The notes under the pieces: generated by a model
What the model was told of the DNA's origin: nothing
The model's input: only the letters and a program-made list of their open reading frames with translations
Database searches by the model: none
Program-made: the position numbers and the translations under genes
In this document: positions 7,998 through 16,508 of the stretch, piece by piece
How positions within the stretch are numbered: the first letter of the stretch is position 1
Layout of the letters: every line of letters starts with the position of its first letter
Assembly: GCA_015688915.1 (NCBI GenBank)
Contig: JAATGX010000129.1
Coordinates: 1 to 24,375, forward strand
Origin: Desulfuromonadales bacterium
GTDB lineage: Bacteria; Desulfobacterota; Desulfuromonadia; Geobacterales; Pseudopelobacteraceae
Reading direction: 5' to 3'
DNA: 24,375 nucleotides

Positions 7998-8969
7998 TCA
8001 GCGCCGGTAAAAGCCAACCGTTCGAGCAATCCCCTCGTGGATGCCGGTGCATGGACTCCAATGCAGCTCATTCCGCGCCAAGGCGATGTCCGAGAGGTAG
8101 TCGCCGGTTTCGATGGCCCGGTACTCCTCCGGCCATGGCACACGCACGATTTCCCCCTGCCCGGCCGTCGCCACTGCCAACTCCGCCAGTTCCAGCAGGC
8201 TCGTCCCCTGGCCGTCGCCGATGTTGTAGATCCTGCCGTGCGCCTGCGGCGCGGATGCGGCGCACAGCATCGCCTCCACCAGGTCGTCGATGTACAGGTA
8301 ATCGCGACGCTGGCTACCGTCGCCGAATAGGATGATCGGCCTGCCGGACACCGCCGCCCGGATGAAGCTGTTGGCGATACCGTAGGCCCTCCCCTCGCCG
8401 GTCTGAAATGGGCCGTAGGGGTTTGAGATGCGCAGCACCGTAGTCTTGAGCCCGTGCAGCCTGCCGTAGATGAGGTGATAGTTTTCCACTGCCAGCTTGT
8501 GGGCGGCGTAGATCGATTCCGGCGCCAGCGGGTGTTTCTCGTCCACCGGCAGGTAGAGCGGCTTGCCGTACACCAGCCGGCTGCTGGGGAAGACGATGGC
8601 CACTCCGGGATTGAAGGTGCGGCATGCCTCCAGCACGGTCAGATGGCCGCGGCAATTGATGTCCAGGTCGTTGAGGGGGGTCTTGTTGCTGTCCGCCGCA
8701 CCCGACTTGCCGGCCAGGTTGAAGATCACCTCCTGATCCCGGACGACCCGCTCGACCTTTTCCGCGTCACGGATATCGGCCACAGCCAGGCGCAGCCGCG
8801 AGCGGACAGCGTCAAAGGCGGGCGTGATCTGCGTCGGAATGAAATTATCCAGCGCCGTCACCTCGGCTCCCAGATCCAGAAGCCGGGCGCAGGTATTGAG
8901 CCCGATGAAACCGAGGCCACCGGTGACCAGCACGCGTTTGCCGCTATAGAACGTGTTGTGGTTGTTCAT
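7998..8969 (-). CDS. NAD-dependent sugar-nucleotide epimerase/dehydratase (extended SDR)
   Basis: This cytoplasmic extended short-chain dehydrogenase probably acts on an NDP-sugar precursor for the surface polysaccharide. Visible features are the NAD-binding TGGLGFIG (residues 16-23), ALDNF at the end of the second strand, the catalytic Ser in FPSSRLVYG (about 127-135), the Tyr-Lys pair YAAHK (154-158), SNPYGPFQTGEG, and RRDYLYIDDLVEA. Length (323 residues) is normal for UDP-glucose 4-epimerase-like enzymes. The exact reaction (4-epimerase, 4,6-dehydratase or reductase) cannot be assigned. The start codon lies inside the end of the upstream GT4 gene (26-bp overlap), with AAAGGCG six bases before ATG, so the two are coupled. 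Confidence 0.87.
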   Translation of the reverse strand: MNNHNTFYSGKRVLVTGGLGFIGLNTCARLLDLGAEVTALDNFIPTQITPAFDAVRSRLRLAVADIRDAEKVERVVRDQEVIFNLAGKSGAADSNKTPLNDLDINCRGHLTVLEACRTFNPGVAIVFPSSRLVYGKPLYLPVDEKHPLAPESIYAAHKLAVENYHLIYGRLHGLKTTVLRISNPYGPFQTGEGRAYGIANSFIRAAVSGRPIILFGDGSQRRDYLYIDDLVEAMLCAASAPQAHGRIYNIGDGQGTSLLELAELAVATAGQGEIVRVPWPEEYRAIETGDYLSDIALARNELHWSPCTGIHEGIARTVGFYRR

Positions 8970-9966
8970 GGTTGACGCCTTTGGCAGTGATCACCGCCGC
9001 ATAGATTTCCTCCAGCCTGCCGATCATGCGCTCTGTGGTGAACTGGCCGAGAAACGCCCTCCCCTGGGCCACGAGACGTTCCGACAGCTCCCGATCGGTG
9101 AGGCAACTGACGATCCGCTCGGCCAGCAGGTCGTAATCATCCAGCGGCACAATGAAGCCGGTTTCACCGTCCAGAACGATCTCGGAATTCCCCCCGGCGT
9201 CGGAGAGGATAGGCGGCACCCCGGCCATGGTGGCCTCGGACGACACCAGCGGGATCGCCTCGATCTCGGACGGCATGACGAACGCCTTGGCCTTGCTGTA
9301 GGTCCTGTACAACTCGGCACGGGGCAGGCCGTAGACGAACTCCACCGGCAGGCCGCGGGCCAGAAAACGGGCAAAGGCCCTGACGTAGCCGTAATCATTG
9401 CCTATCACCATCAGGCGCGCATCGGGCACCTTCTTCAGCACCAGCGGCAGGGCCCGCAGCAGGCGGTGAATCCCTTTGCGGAAATAATCCCCCCCCACGA
9501 ACAGGATCAGGTTCTCCTTCTCCTTCCACGGCCGGGACCCGATCTGGCTGTAATCGAGTCCGTAGTAGAAGTTCAGGTACTTGAGGGGATGGTCGTAGAG
9601 ATCATATACGTAGCGACCGTGCAGAATTATGCCATCAATGTCTTTAAAAAGTCTTTGATACCTGATCTTCCGGTACTGCTGCAACAAAAAGCGCACCGGA
9701 AAATCGAGACAGAAAAAATGATAATAACGTATCCAGTAATAATCGTGACTGTCCACCACCAATGGGCAGCGCAGCTTGGCTGCCAATTCCGGCGACAGAT
9801 GTTTCAAGTTGAGGCAGTGGGCGATATCCCACTCCTGGCCCAGATCATCCTCCGATTCATAGACCTTGACGGTATGCCGTTTGGCAAGCTCCCGCAGGAC
9901 GTTGGCCTGGTAGGTGCCGCCGCCGGTCAGGGATTCGCCCTTGCGTACCAGAATGAGAATTTTCAT
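8944..9966 (-). CDS. glycosyltransferase family 4 (GT-B fold)
   Basis: This cytoplasmic or membrane-associated transferase probably adds one sugar during oligosaccharide assembly. The N-terminal half begins MKILILVRKGESLTGGGTYQ, a glycine-rich loop typical of GT-B acceptor domains. The C-terminal donor domain shows LILFVGGDYFRKGIHRLLRA (about 153-172), VIGND, and the retaining-type E-x7-E motif E236-E244 in PSEIEAIPLVSSEA, followed by GVPPILSDAGGNSEIV. At 340 residues it is slightly short for the family. A GGTGGTAG tract precedes the start. The gap to the upstream GT2 gene is 43 bp, and the 3' end overlaps the epimerase gene by 26 bp. Donor and acceptor sugars are unknown. Confidence 0.87.
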   Translation of the reverse strand: MKILILVRKGESLTGGGTYQANVLRELAKRHTVKVYESEDDLGQEWDIAHCLNLKHLSPELAAKLRCPLVVDSHDYYWIRYYHFFCLDFPVRFLLQQYRKIRYQRLFKDIDGIILHGRYVYDLYDHPLKYLNFYYGLDYSQIGSRPWKEKENLILFVGGDYFRKGIHRLLRALPLVLKKVPDARLMVIGNDYGYVRAFARFLARGLPVEFVYGLPRAELYRTYSKAKAFVMPSEIEAIPLVSSEATMAGVPPILSDAGGNSEIVLDGETGFIVPLDDYDLLAERIVSCLTDRELSERLVAQGRAFLGQFTTERMIGRLEEIYAAVITAKGVNHEQPQHVL

Positions 9967-10009
9967 ACGTTCGCTACCACCAGGTAAATGACAATTCTAT
10001 TCGGCATGT

Positions 10010-10822
10010 TCATCTGTTGCAATCCTTGCCGGAAGGTACAGCACGAAATTTCGGATGAACCTGTAACAGCGAGTGGAGCCCCGCCTTGCGAATCATGTTT
10101 TTCACCATACGCAGCAACCTGTTGCGCTGCATCCAGCAGCACGCCTTCCAGGGAGAATAGCCATGCCGGACAGAAACAGCGTACACCTCTTTCAGCCCCT
10201 CCAGCACCTGTTCATCGCTCACTCCTCCATAGCTCATCCCGGCAAGAACCTCGTCGATATACCAGAAACGGCTCCCTGACGTGTACAGGCGCAGCATAAG
10301 GTCATAATCCATAGCTATCTTCAAACCCGTGTCGAACAGCCCGACAGCCTGATACGCTCTGCGCCTGACAAACGTTGCAGGATGGTTCAGCGGCATTTCA
10401 TGCCATATGGTGCGCTCGACATCGGACGGTTTCAGGAGAAACAGCGGCGTGTCACCCTGATACCGGATCATGTTGCCGTGAAACACATCGTGCTCGGGAT
10501 GTGCGGAAACCGCCTTGGCAACGATATTCAAGGCTTCCGGAGCGTAGCGGTCATCGGCGTTGAGAATGCCGATGACATCCCCGGCCGCCATCCGGATTCC
10601 CTTGTTGAAAGCATCTGAAATACCGGCATCACGTTCGGATATCCAGCGGATATTCTGAAACTCGACGGAATATTTTCGGATAATGTCGCACGTGCCGTCA
10701 GTCGAGCCGCCGTCCACAAAAATATACTCCAGATCGGCATACCCCTGCGAAAGGACGCTCAGGATACTCTTCTCCACAACATGTTCACAATTCAGGGTGG
10801 CCGTAATAATGGAGAATTTCAT
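10010..10822 (-). CDS. glycosyltransferase family 2 (GT-A fold)
   Basis: This is an inverting NDP-sugar transferase of the polysaccharide pathway. The 270-residue protein opens with FSIITATLN and shows YIFVDGGSTDGT (residues 33-44) for nucleotide binding, SERDAGISDAFNKG (62-75) and the metal-binding NADD (88-91), the usual order of a WcaA-like GT2. The middle contains NHPATFVRRRAY and AMDYDLMLRLY, which are typical of the acceptor region. No membrane segments are evident. It follows the upstream GT4 gene after only 3 bp, so both should be translated from one message. Its sugar specificity cannot be read from the sequence. Confidence 0.9.
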   Translation of the reverse strand: MKFSIITATLNCEHVVEKSILSVLSQGYADLEYIFVDGGSTDGTCDIIRKYSVEFQNIRWISERDAGISDAFNKGIRMAAGDVIGILNADDRYAPEALNIVAKAVSAHPEHDVFHGNMIRYQGDTPLFLLKPSDVERTIWHEMPLNHPATFVRRRAYQAVGLFDTGLKIAMDYDLMLRLYTSGSRFWYIDEVLAGMSYGGVSDEQVLEGLKEVYAVSVRHGYSPWKACCWMQRNRLLRMVKNMIRKAGLHSLLQVHPKFRAVPSGKDCNR

Positions 10823-10825
10823 ACG

Positions 10826-11995
10826 TTACTTCCGCCCGGCAATTTCAAGCACTACATTCTGATATGCCGTGGCAAAATCCCTTGTCCTCCGGTCGAGGGT
10901 CTCCCGCGCGATCTCTTCCAGCTTGAAGTCCGGCCCGCCATCGCGTTCACGCCATCGGTCAAGAAGCGCCTCCGCCAATTGTTCGGCATTCAGCGGCTCA
11001 AAATAGATGCTGTCGGGAGGGGCTTGTTCCCGGTGAACGGGGATATCCGACAGGATCATGTTCTTGCCGACACTTTTCGCCTCCTCGACCGTCGAACTCC
11101 ACCCCTCGAAAAGGGAGGGATTTATCACTGAAACGGAGTGGCGCATGAAGTAGAGCACATCCTCGTAATCGACCAAGCCGAGAATATGAATATTCTTGTC
11201 CAGGCCCCGCTCGGAAATAAAATGCAGCAGTCGGGAGGAATGCTGGCTGCCGCCCATGCCGGCGCTATGACCGGTGCAGACCAAGCAGATATCCACCCCC
11301 CTGCGTTTGAGGATATCTACCGCTTCAAAAACCGTTTGATGATTTTTATGCCTCCAGAGCTGGTTCGGCAGATAAAAAAAGCGGCCGGTGACGGCATGGT
11401 TCCGTTCGACCTTTTCCCGTAAATCAAGTTCATACATCGCCGGGACCGGCTGCGAAACAAAGTGAAGAACCCGTGCCTTGTGAGCAAATTCGGGAGCAAA
11501 ACCGGCCAAGTCGGCGAGAGCCGCATGACTGCTTACAACCATGCGGTCGCTCTCCTCGATTCTTTTCCGATACTTGCGGTTCCGTTCGCTGATTTCCTGT
11601 GCCGAGAAGAGTTCCGGCAGGTGGAGATGCTGAAAGTCCGGAATCCAGTTGATGGTCTTGAATGGCAAGTCCCTGCCCGAGATACTGCAGTGCGATGCCA
11701 CCTGTACACCGTATTTGGACAGCAGGGCCGCACAGATACGGTCGCTGCCGGTCAGCTTCAGCCCGAATTTGCGCAAAAACCAGGGGATGCTTTTCTTGTC
11801 GAAGATACCGTGCCGGTAAATTCTTGCGTACGGTTCGAACAACTGAATCGTCCGTTCCGCCGGCATGTTGCCCATAAAAAGTACCGGCTCGATCCGGTCT
11901 CCAAAAGCAGACACCGCATAGAGCAGATTTTTCAGATAATTGATGCCTCCCATCCAGCTTTCGTCTTCCTGGAGGGCAAACGCGACTCGGATCAT
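10826..11995 (-). CDS. glycosyltransferase family 4 (GT-B fold)
   Basis: This is a second GT4-type transferase, 389 residues from the chosen start. The ATG at 11993-11995 overlaps the stop of the upstream epimerase gene (ATGA), and the natural N-terminus MIRVAFALQEDESWMGGINY follows it. The longer frame to 12067 would run through the epimerase gene and is rejected. Visible features are WIPDFQHLHLPELFS (about 117-131), FFYLPNQLWRHKNHQTVFEA in the donor domain (about 206-225), and the E-x7-E motif E297-E305 in PSLFEGWSSTVEEA. These fit a retaining mannosyl- or related transferase, but the sugar is not determinable. It lies between an epimerase and a GT2 in a gapless run. Confidence 0.88.
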   Translation of the reverse strand: MIRVAFALQEDESWMGGINYLKNLLYAVSAFGDRIEPVLFMGNMPAERTIQLFEPYARIYRHGIFDKKSIPWFLRKFGLKLTGSDRICAALLSKYGVQVASHCSISGRDLPFKTINWIPDFQHLHLPELFSAQEISERNRKYRKRIEESDRMVVSSHAALADLAGFAPEFAHKARVLHFVSQPVPAMYELDLREKVERNHAVTGRFFYLPNQLWRHKNHQTVFEAVDILKRRGVDICLVCTGHSAGMGGSQHSSRLLHFISERGLDKNIHILGLVDYEDVLYFMRHSVSVINPSLFEGWSSTVEEAKSVGKNMILSDIPVHREQAPPDSIYFEPLNAEQLAEALLDRWRERDGGPDFKLEEIARETLDRRTRDFATAYQNVVLEIAGRK

Positions 11996-12915
11996 CGGTC
12001 TGATTCCTTCTTGAACCAGGCGATGTAGCTGCTGACGCCATTCGGCAGAGTTACCCGCGGCTGCCACCCCAATCCGAGCGCCTTCGTTGTGTCAGCATGG
12101 AAGTGCTTCGGATCGCCTTCACGGACCAGTCCGTTGAATGAAATTCTCGCCCCGCCGCCCAGCCCCCCGGCAATCATGGTGAGGACATCCCGTACCGACA
12201 CGCTGCTACCGCAGCCTCCATTCACCACGAGCCCGGATTTTCTCGCGCATCCGACCGAATAGACGAGGGCGGCAGCATCCTGCACGTGGAGCCAGTCCCG
12301 CATCTCCGTTCCGGTGCCGAAAAATTCCACTTCTCCCTCACCGCCGGCACTGATCCGATGACAGGCTTCCCACAGCAGCTGTTTTCTCAGCCCATTGCCG
12401 TAAATGGAAAAAAAGCGGATGGCTGATGCTTGTATGCCGAAACTGCGTGAATAGGAGAAACAGAGCTCTTCGGCAATCTTCTTGTGGGCCCCGTACGGGG
12501 AAACCGGTTGTAGCGGGTCGGTTTCAAGAATGGGAGCAGCATCACGGCAACCATAGACAGCTGCGCTTGACGGGTACACGAGAGTTGCCTCCGGCACTGC
12601 GAGCCGCATGAACTCGAGAACCGCAAGAGTTGTGTCAACGGTTTTCCGAAAATCCTGCATCGGACTAGTCAGGGAATAACCCACCGAACCGCTTCCCGCA
12701 CAATGAACAATGATATGGACAGGCTCAGCGATACTCAGCAGCGAATCAGCATCTACCGAAGCCTCGATCCAGCGCTGGATGCCGAACTCCTCATGGGACT
12801 CGTCATCCCAACTGCCGTACCCAAGGCCGATAACCCTGAAGCCGTGGCTGCTGAACTCCCGGGCGCAATACCTGCCCAGAAAACCGTGGGCACCGGTTAT
12901 GAGGACTGTTTTCAT
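11992..12915 (-). CDS. NAD-dependent sugar-nucleotide epimerase/dehydratase (extended SDR)
   Basis: This 307-residue cytoplasmic enzyme acts on an NDP-sugar. The nucleotide-binding motif TGAHGFLG (residues 7-14) replaces the more usual TGGxGFxG. The catalytic Ser is in YPSSAAVYG (114-122) and the Tyr-Lys pair in YGAHK (141-145). FFSIYGNG and MRDWLHVQDAA are the usual later motifs. It is only distantly similar to the other epimerase of the cluster (7998-8969), so it probably makes a different sugar rather than being a recent duplicate. ATGA overlaps join it to the methyltransferase upstream and the GT4 downstream. The reaction is not assignable beyond epimerase, dehydratase or 4-ketoreductase. 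Confidence 0.86.
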   Translation of the reverse strand: MKTVLITGAHGFLGRYCAREFSSHGFRVIGLGYGSWDDESHEEFGIQRWIEASVDADSLLSIAEPVHIIVHCAGSGSVGYSLTSPMQDFRKTVDTTLAVLEFMRLAVPEATLVYPSSAAVYGCRDAAPILETDPLQPVSPYGAHKKIAEELCFSYSRSFGIQASAIRFFSIYGNGLRKQLLWEACHRISAGGEGEVEFFGTGTEMRDWLHVQDAAALVYSVGCARKSGLVVNGGCGSSVSVRDVLTMIAGGLGGGARISFNGLVREGDPKHFHADTTKALGLGWQPRVTLPNGVSSYIAWFKKESDR

Positions 12916-13733
12916 AGTTTTCGGCCTATGAATGTGTAGAGCCTACCCGGCTCGCCATGCAGCAGATTAAGCAGCGGTACCACGAACCTTCTGAAAATCG
13001 TTTCAGGAAGGGAAATGCACAGCTTTTTCTCCACCTTTTCCTTCAATCCGGCGATAGTGGCTGGGTAGAGATTTATGTCGGAACTATAGGTCGCCAGAAC
13101 CTGAAGAAGCTTGAGACCACTGGCGCTGATCGCAGTCTCGTAATCGCCAAGTAGATATGCGCACTCTCCACCGTACAGCCCATGAAGCGGATGTCCTGCA
13201 AGGAAAGTTTCGAGATCCGCTGGGCTGCTGATAACATGTTCGCGGGTCGCAAGTAGCGTACCACCCGGTTTGAGCACCCGGTGAACCTCGCGGCAGAGCG
13301 CCTTGAGTTCCCGTGCATGATGGAGTACCTGACGGGCATACACCAGTTCGAAACTGTTATCAGGAAAGGGAAGCTGTTCTCCCCATGATTCAACGACTGA
13401 TATATCAAGGTTGTTTTCAGCAGCCAGCGCCCGGACAGCACCGGCGCCGACAACTACGCTGGGGTCGGGCTCCAGCGCGGTTACACCCCAACCGTCCCGT
13501 GCAAGTGCGTATGATGAGATTCCTCGCCCTGCCCCCATATCAAGCGCTCGCCCTTTCCGGCAGTTTTCAATAAGCTGCTGAACGGCCCGCCACTCCGTAG
13601 ACGCATAATAACGCTCTACAGCCGCTGTCAGTGGGTCGTCATAAAAACAGGCCCTGACCAGTTCCTGCTGCTCCGGCTGTGACTTCAGCCAGTTCACCGC
13701 TTCTTCCCACGAGATAAATTTAACGTTCGTCAT
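12912..13733 (-). CDS. class I SAM-dependent methyltransferase (type 11)
   Basis: This is a predicted SAM-dependent methyltransferase of 273 residues. The start at 13733 is preferred over a longer frame (to 13793) because TGGAG lies six bases upstream and the longer version would run further into the acetyltransferase gene. Motif I is ALDMGAGRG (63-71), the acidic residue of motif II is in ALEPD (86-90), and ARQVLHHARELKALCREVHRVLKPGGTLLATREH covers the core strands and the LKPGG post-motif (split here for description only). The C-terminal part has no recognised domain. Within this operon it most likely O-methylates a sugar of the glycan, but the acceptor is unknown. It overlaps the acetyltransferase by 14 bp and the epimerase by 4 bp. 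Confidence 0.82.
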   Translation of the reverse strand: MTNVKFISWEEAVNWLKSQPEQQELVRACFYDDPLTAAVERYYASTEWRAVQQLIENCRKGRALDMGAGRGISSYALARDGWGVTALEPDPSVVVGAGAVRALAAENNLDISVVESWGEQLPFPDNSFELVYARQVLHHARELKALCREVHRVLKPGGTLLATREHVISSPADLETFLAGHPLHGLYGGECAYLLGDYETAISASGLKLLQVLATYSSDINLYPATIAGLKEKVEKKLCISLPETIFRRFVVPLLNLLHGEPGRLYTFIGRKL

Positions 13734-14292
13734 GTCTGACTCCACGCACGACCTTTGCCGGATTCCCGGCAACGATTGCGTAGGGCGGAACATCTTTAGT
13801 TACAACGCTACCTGCCGCTACAACTGCTCCCTCTCCAATTGTGACTCCTTTAAGGATAATTACATTGAATCCGATCCAAACTTTGTTGCCAATGGTTACC
13901 GGTGCACATGCTACATGCGTCCAGTCTTTCCTGCCATGTATCCAGTTCATTACATCATCTTTACGTTCGTCCCACGTGACTGAATGGGAGTTATGATCAA
14001 CAATTGTAATTCCCCATGCCATCAGAATGTCGTCTCCTACTGTAATAGAACTTGCGCAAACAAGGAGCGAGTTGCCGATATACGTCCTGTTTCCTATAGT
14101 TACCGTCGATTTCTCCCTGTCGAAGATAATTCTTCCTTCGATCAGGCTGTTTTCGCCAATGCTGACGGTGCATCCCTCTTTCATTGTAAGTCGGCGGTAA
14201 GACACTCGAGACCCTGAACCAATCTGCACGAATCTATTGAGCTTTTGTTTTGCTCTCATCTCAAGCGCAGCAAATATGATTTTTTTCAGCAT
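13720..14292 (-). CDS. hexapeptide-repeat O-acetyltransferase (left-handed beta-helix)
   Basis: This is an acyl-CoA-dependent acetyltransferase that probably adds an acetyl group to a sugar of the surface glycan. The 190-residue protein shows imperfect hexapeptide turns (VSIGENSLIEG, VTIGNRTYIG, ITVGDDILMA), then DHNSH (99-103), which contains the likely catalytic histidine, then PVTIGNKVWIGFNVIILKGVTIGEGAVVAAGSVV in the C-terminal coils, ending with the family signature GNPAKVVRG. An AGAGGT sits six bases before the ATG. The gene is more AT-rich than the genes further along and lies next to the AT-rich glycosyltransferase at 14377-15285. A serine-acetyltransferase-like function is possible but less likely in this context. 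Confidence 0.87.
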   Translation of the reverse strand: MLKKIIFAALEMRAKQKLNRFVQIGSGSRVSYRRLTMKEGCTVSIGENSLIEGRIIFDREKSTVTIGNRTYIGNSLLVCASSITVGDDILMAWGITIVDHNSHSVTWDERKDDVMNWIHGRKDWTHVACAPVTIGNKVWIGFNVIILKGVTIGEGAVVAAGSVVTKDVPPYAIVAGNPAKVVRGVRHDER

Positions 14293-14376
14293 TGATTTAC
14301 CTCTTGAAAAACAAATTCCGCTTCACATGGATTATCGTATCAGGTGGTCATTCGAAGAGAATTTTGTCATTCTTTT

Positions 14377-15285
14377 TTACGAAAATATTTTATTAAGCTT
14401 TAAAACTATTTTTTTGTACAGATTATGCCGATATTTATTTTTTATTGCGTTTACTGCAATTTGACGGATTTTGTTTTTCTCGGTTATCTCCTCTGGCATT
14501 TCAAAAATGAATTCATCATCGGATAAATAATCGTCGATGCCCATATTTGAACAATGCACTCCGCTGCCATCAAAACCTATATTTCTAACTAGAGTTAGTT
14601 TTGGATAAAGAGTAAATCCATTACACTTGAAAACAGTCCAGTACCATAGAATATCCCAGGTATTAACGCCTTTCTCCATCTGTGTTAGCAACATTTTTGT
14701 ATAAGGATAAGCATTATCAAAGTCAAATTTATTCCTCAAAATAGCGTTACTCCTGAGTTCTTCCCATCCTACAACTGATTTATCAAACTGATCCCACCTA
14801 TCTTTCCAGGTAGCCCATGACCAAGAACTAATAATTTTTAAGAAGTATGTTTTATCCAAGTTTTTATCTTCTCTTCTGTTTATGAAAGAATAACCTGTTA
14901 TCGAAAATACTTTTCTGCTGCTTTCGTATTTATTCAGAGCTTTGTTCATATAGGCAAGAAACTGTGGGTGTGATTCCAGATCGTCTTCAAGAACAATAAT
15001 TTTTCCGAATTTGTCTATGATTTCAGTGGTTCCTGCAATAATCGACTTATCCACACCATAGTTTTCATTTCGCTCAATGATCGATACACTCTTAAAACCC
15101 TGAATGCCCCTGATATACTCCTTGACCTTTTCCACGCCGGGCCGGTCGTTTTCATTCCTCGGCGCATCGGAATAGATATAGAGCTCACTCTCGCCTGCGA
15201 GTTCATTTCTCTGCAATGACTCAATCGTTTGTTGCGTATGCCACAGCCGGTTATAGACAAAAAGCACAATCGGCGCCAAATTCAT
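14377..15285 (-). CDS. glycosyltransferase, GT2-like (EDD motif), AT-rich
   Basis: This predicted GT-A-type transferase has 302 residues. The ATG at 15283-15285 is chosen because AGGTGA lies 8 bases upstream; the longer frame to 15393 would overlap the upstream gene. The N-terminus APIVLFVYNRLWHTQQTIES, then LYIYSDAPRN, SIIERNENYGVDKSI and the metal-binding VLEDDLESHPQFL (E100-D102), are characteristic of a group of bacterial GT2-like sugar transferases. WSWATWKDRWDQFD follows at about residue 150-165. Base composition is clearly different: sampled lines have roughly one third G+C, against more than half in most neighbours. With the 84-bp AT-rich gap after it, this suggests acquisition by horizontal transfer. 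The donor sugar is unknown. Confidence 0.83.
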   Translation of the reverse strand: MNLAPIVLFVYNRLWHTQQTIESLQRNELAGESELYIYSDAPRNENDRPGVEKVKEYIRGIQGFKSVSIIERNENYGVDKSIIAGTTEIIDKFGKIIVLEDDLESHPQFLAYMNKALNKYESSRKVFSITGYSFINRREDKNLDKTYFLKIISSWSWATWKDRWDQFDKSVVGWEELRSNAILRNKFDFDNAYPYTKMLLTQMEKGVNTWDILWYWTVFKCNGFTLYPKLTLVRNIGFDGSGVHCSNMGIDDYLSDDEFIFEMPEEITEKNKIRQIAVNAIKNKYRHNLYKKIVLKLNKIFS

Positions 15286-15290
15286 TGTCT

Positions 15291-16508
15291 TCACCTGTCG
15301 CCTGCTTTTTTCCTGTCTGCCATAGCGTTTCTGAACCAGTCCCAGCCGGATATTTGCCGGATTGCAATCAAGGCCAGTGTGGACAGCTTGCAACCCAGCG
15401 GAAGGTACCGATAGCGATATGCAGCCATACGGCTGTCCGTTTCCTGATACAGCATATCCTGCGCCAGATTCGGCCAGCGGTCATCGGGCATCAGATCAAT
15501 AGTCATGCCGGCATGCGCGGATGGCAACAGCATGTTTGAACCATGCACGCCGATAACAACCCTGCTTTCGCCATATATCCGGCACATCTGCTGTTCGGTT
15601 TCGTCATCAAACCCGGCCACCCGGCGATCATCCACCCAACTCGGGAATGCTGTCGTTGTCCCGAGTCCCGCAACGGTGAATTCCGCCGTTGGAAACTCGG
15701 TACGCAGCGCCGAAAACAGCTTTCTGACCTTAAAGTTCTGCCACCTCAGCAGCAGGCTCTTCACAACGGAAAGCCGCCGGCCAATCCGCACCCAGATCCG
15801 ACGAACAAACCAATGGCGGTCCTCCCGCCAGATGAACGTGACGCGAAACCGTTCGCTGCTGAAATCATGTCGCTTTATACCGGTGAAACGGGTGATGTCG
15901 AAATCGGCCGAATGTGAATGGGCCGGGCTCAGGTAAATCTCGTCGAAACGCTCACACTCGGCATGGATCAGTTGATCCAGACGTGGGTAGAAATTCTGCG
16001 CCTTGGCGAGCGGCATGTTCACGGTCCAAATCTCCGCGACACCCTCCGGAACCATCCAGCGAAGATAGCGGGGTACAATGACTATGAGCCCCATATCCGG
16101 ATTCTCCCTGAGATGGGCATCCGCATTCAACAACTTCAGAAGCGAGTGGCCGTACAGGAAATCGATGCAGTTGAGGATAATGACCTTTGAATGCCTGCTG
16201 AACTGCTCCACATTTAGCGAGATAGTTCGATCATGGTCCGGATGCTGCAGCGAGCTCAGGAACGGAGTTCCGAACCAGCGGCGCTGTCCTTCATCGCCGG
16301 ACAGTGTTCCCTTTGCCAAGTCAATCCGATATGCGGTAAAGAGCGCCTGCCCGGCCTTCAGGTCAGCGATTATCTCTGCACCGCAGTTGCTGCATTCAGA
16401 AACCGCACAGACATGAATCCCCTGCCAGAGAACCCTGCCCGCGGCAAGATCAGCTTCGCAACGGAGACAATTCCCCTTGAATTCTATGCTCGGTTTGATC
16501 CGGATCAT
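15291..16508 (-). CDS. uncharacterised protein with N-terminal zinc-ribbon-like cysteines and glycosyltransferase-like C-terminus
   Basis: I do not recognise this 405-residue protein by name. The N-terminus has CLRC (C14, C17) and CSNC (C39, C42), a CxxC-x21-CxxC layout that could bind zinc, with an extra C34. The middle contains VIILNCIDFLYGHSLLKLLN (about 109-128) and LYLSPAHSHS-like sequence near 192-200. The C-terminal half shows FIWREDRHW (225-233), FTVAGLGTTTAFPSW (277-291) and VVIGVHGSNMLLPSAHAG (317-334). The HG(S/A)xxxN-type motif recalls GT61 and fucosyltransferase-like GT-B enzymes, so a glycosyltransferase role is plausible but unproven. No signal peptide or clear membrane helix is seen. 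It overlaps the FkbM methyltransferase gene by 4 bp and precedes the AT-rich transferase by 5 bp, so it is firmly inside the operon. Confidence 0.6.
   Translation of the reverse strand: MIRIKPSIEFKGNCLRCEADLAAGRVLWQGIHVCAVSECSNCGAEIIADLKAGQALFTAYRIDLAKGTLSGDEGQRRWFGTPFLSSLQHPDHDRTISLNVEQFSRHSKVIILNCIDFLYGHSLLKLLNADAHLRENPDMGLIVIVPRYLRWMVPEGVAEIWTVNMPLAKAQNFYPRLDQLIHAECERFDEIYLSPAHSHSADFDITRFTGIKRHDFSSERFRVTFIWREDRHWFVRRIWVRIGRRLSVVKSLLLRWQNFKVRKLFSALRTEFPTAEFTVAGLGTTTAFPSWVDDRRVAGFDDETEQQMCRIYGESRVVIGVHGSNMLLPSAHAGMTIDLMPDDRWPNLAQDMLYQETDSRMAAYRYRYLPLGCKLSTLALIAIRQISGWDWFRNAMADRKKAGDR

Noticed and set aside
9967..9985. ops/JUMPStart-like GGTGGTAG before the GT4 gene
   Set aside because: It differs from GGCGGTAG, lies in the middle of the operon rather than in its leader, and is better explained as a ribosome-binding site.
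8953..9987. 344-codon rightward reading frame opposite the GT4 gene
   Set aside because: It is antisense to a clear glycosyltransferase, and its composition is that of a reverse shadow with no domain signature.
11996..12067. Extended N-terminus of the GT4 gene at 10826-11995
   Set aside because: The extra 24 codons lie wholly inside the upstream epimerase gene; the ATGA overlap gives the natural start.
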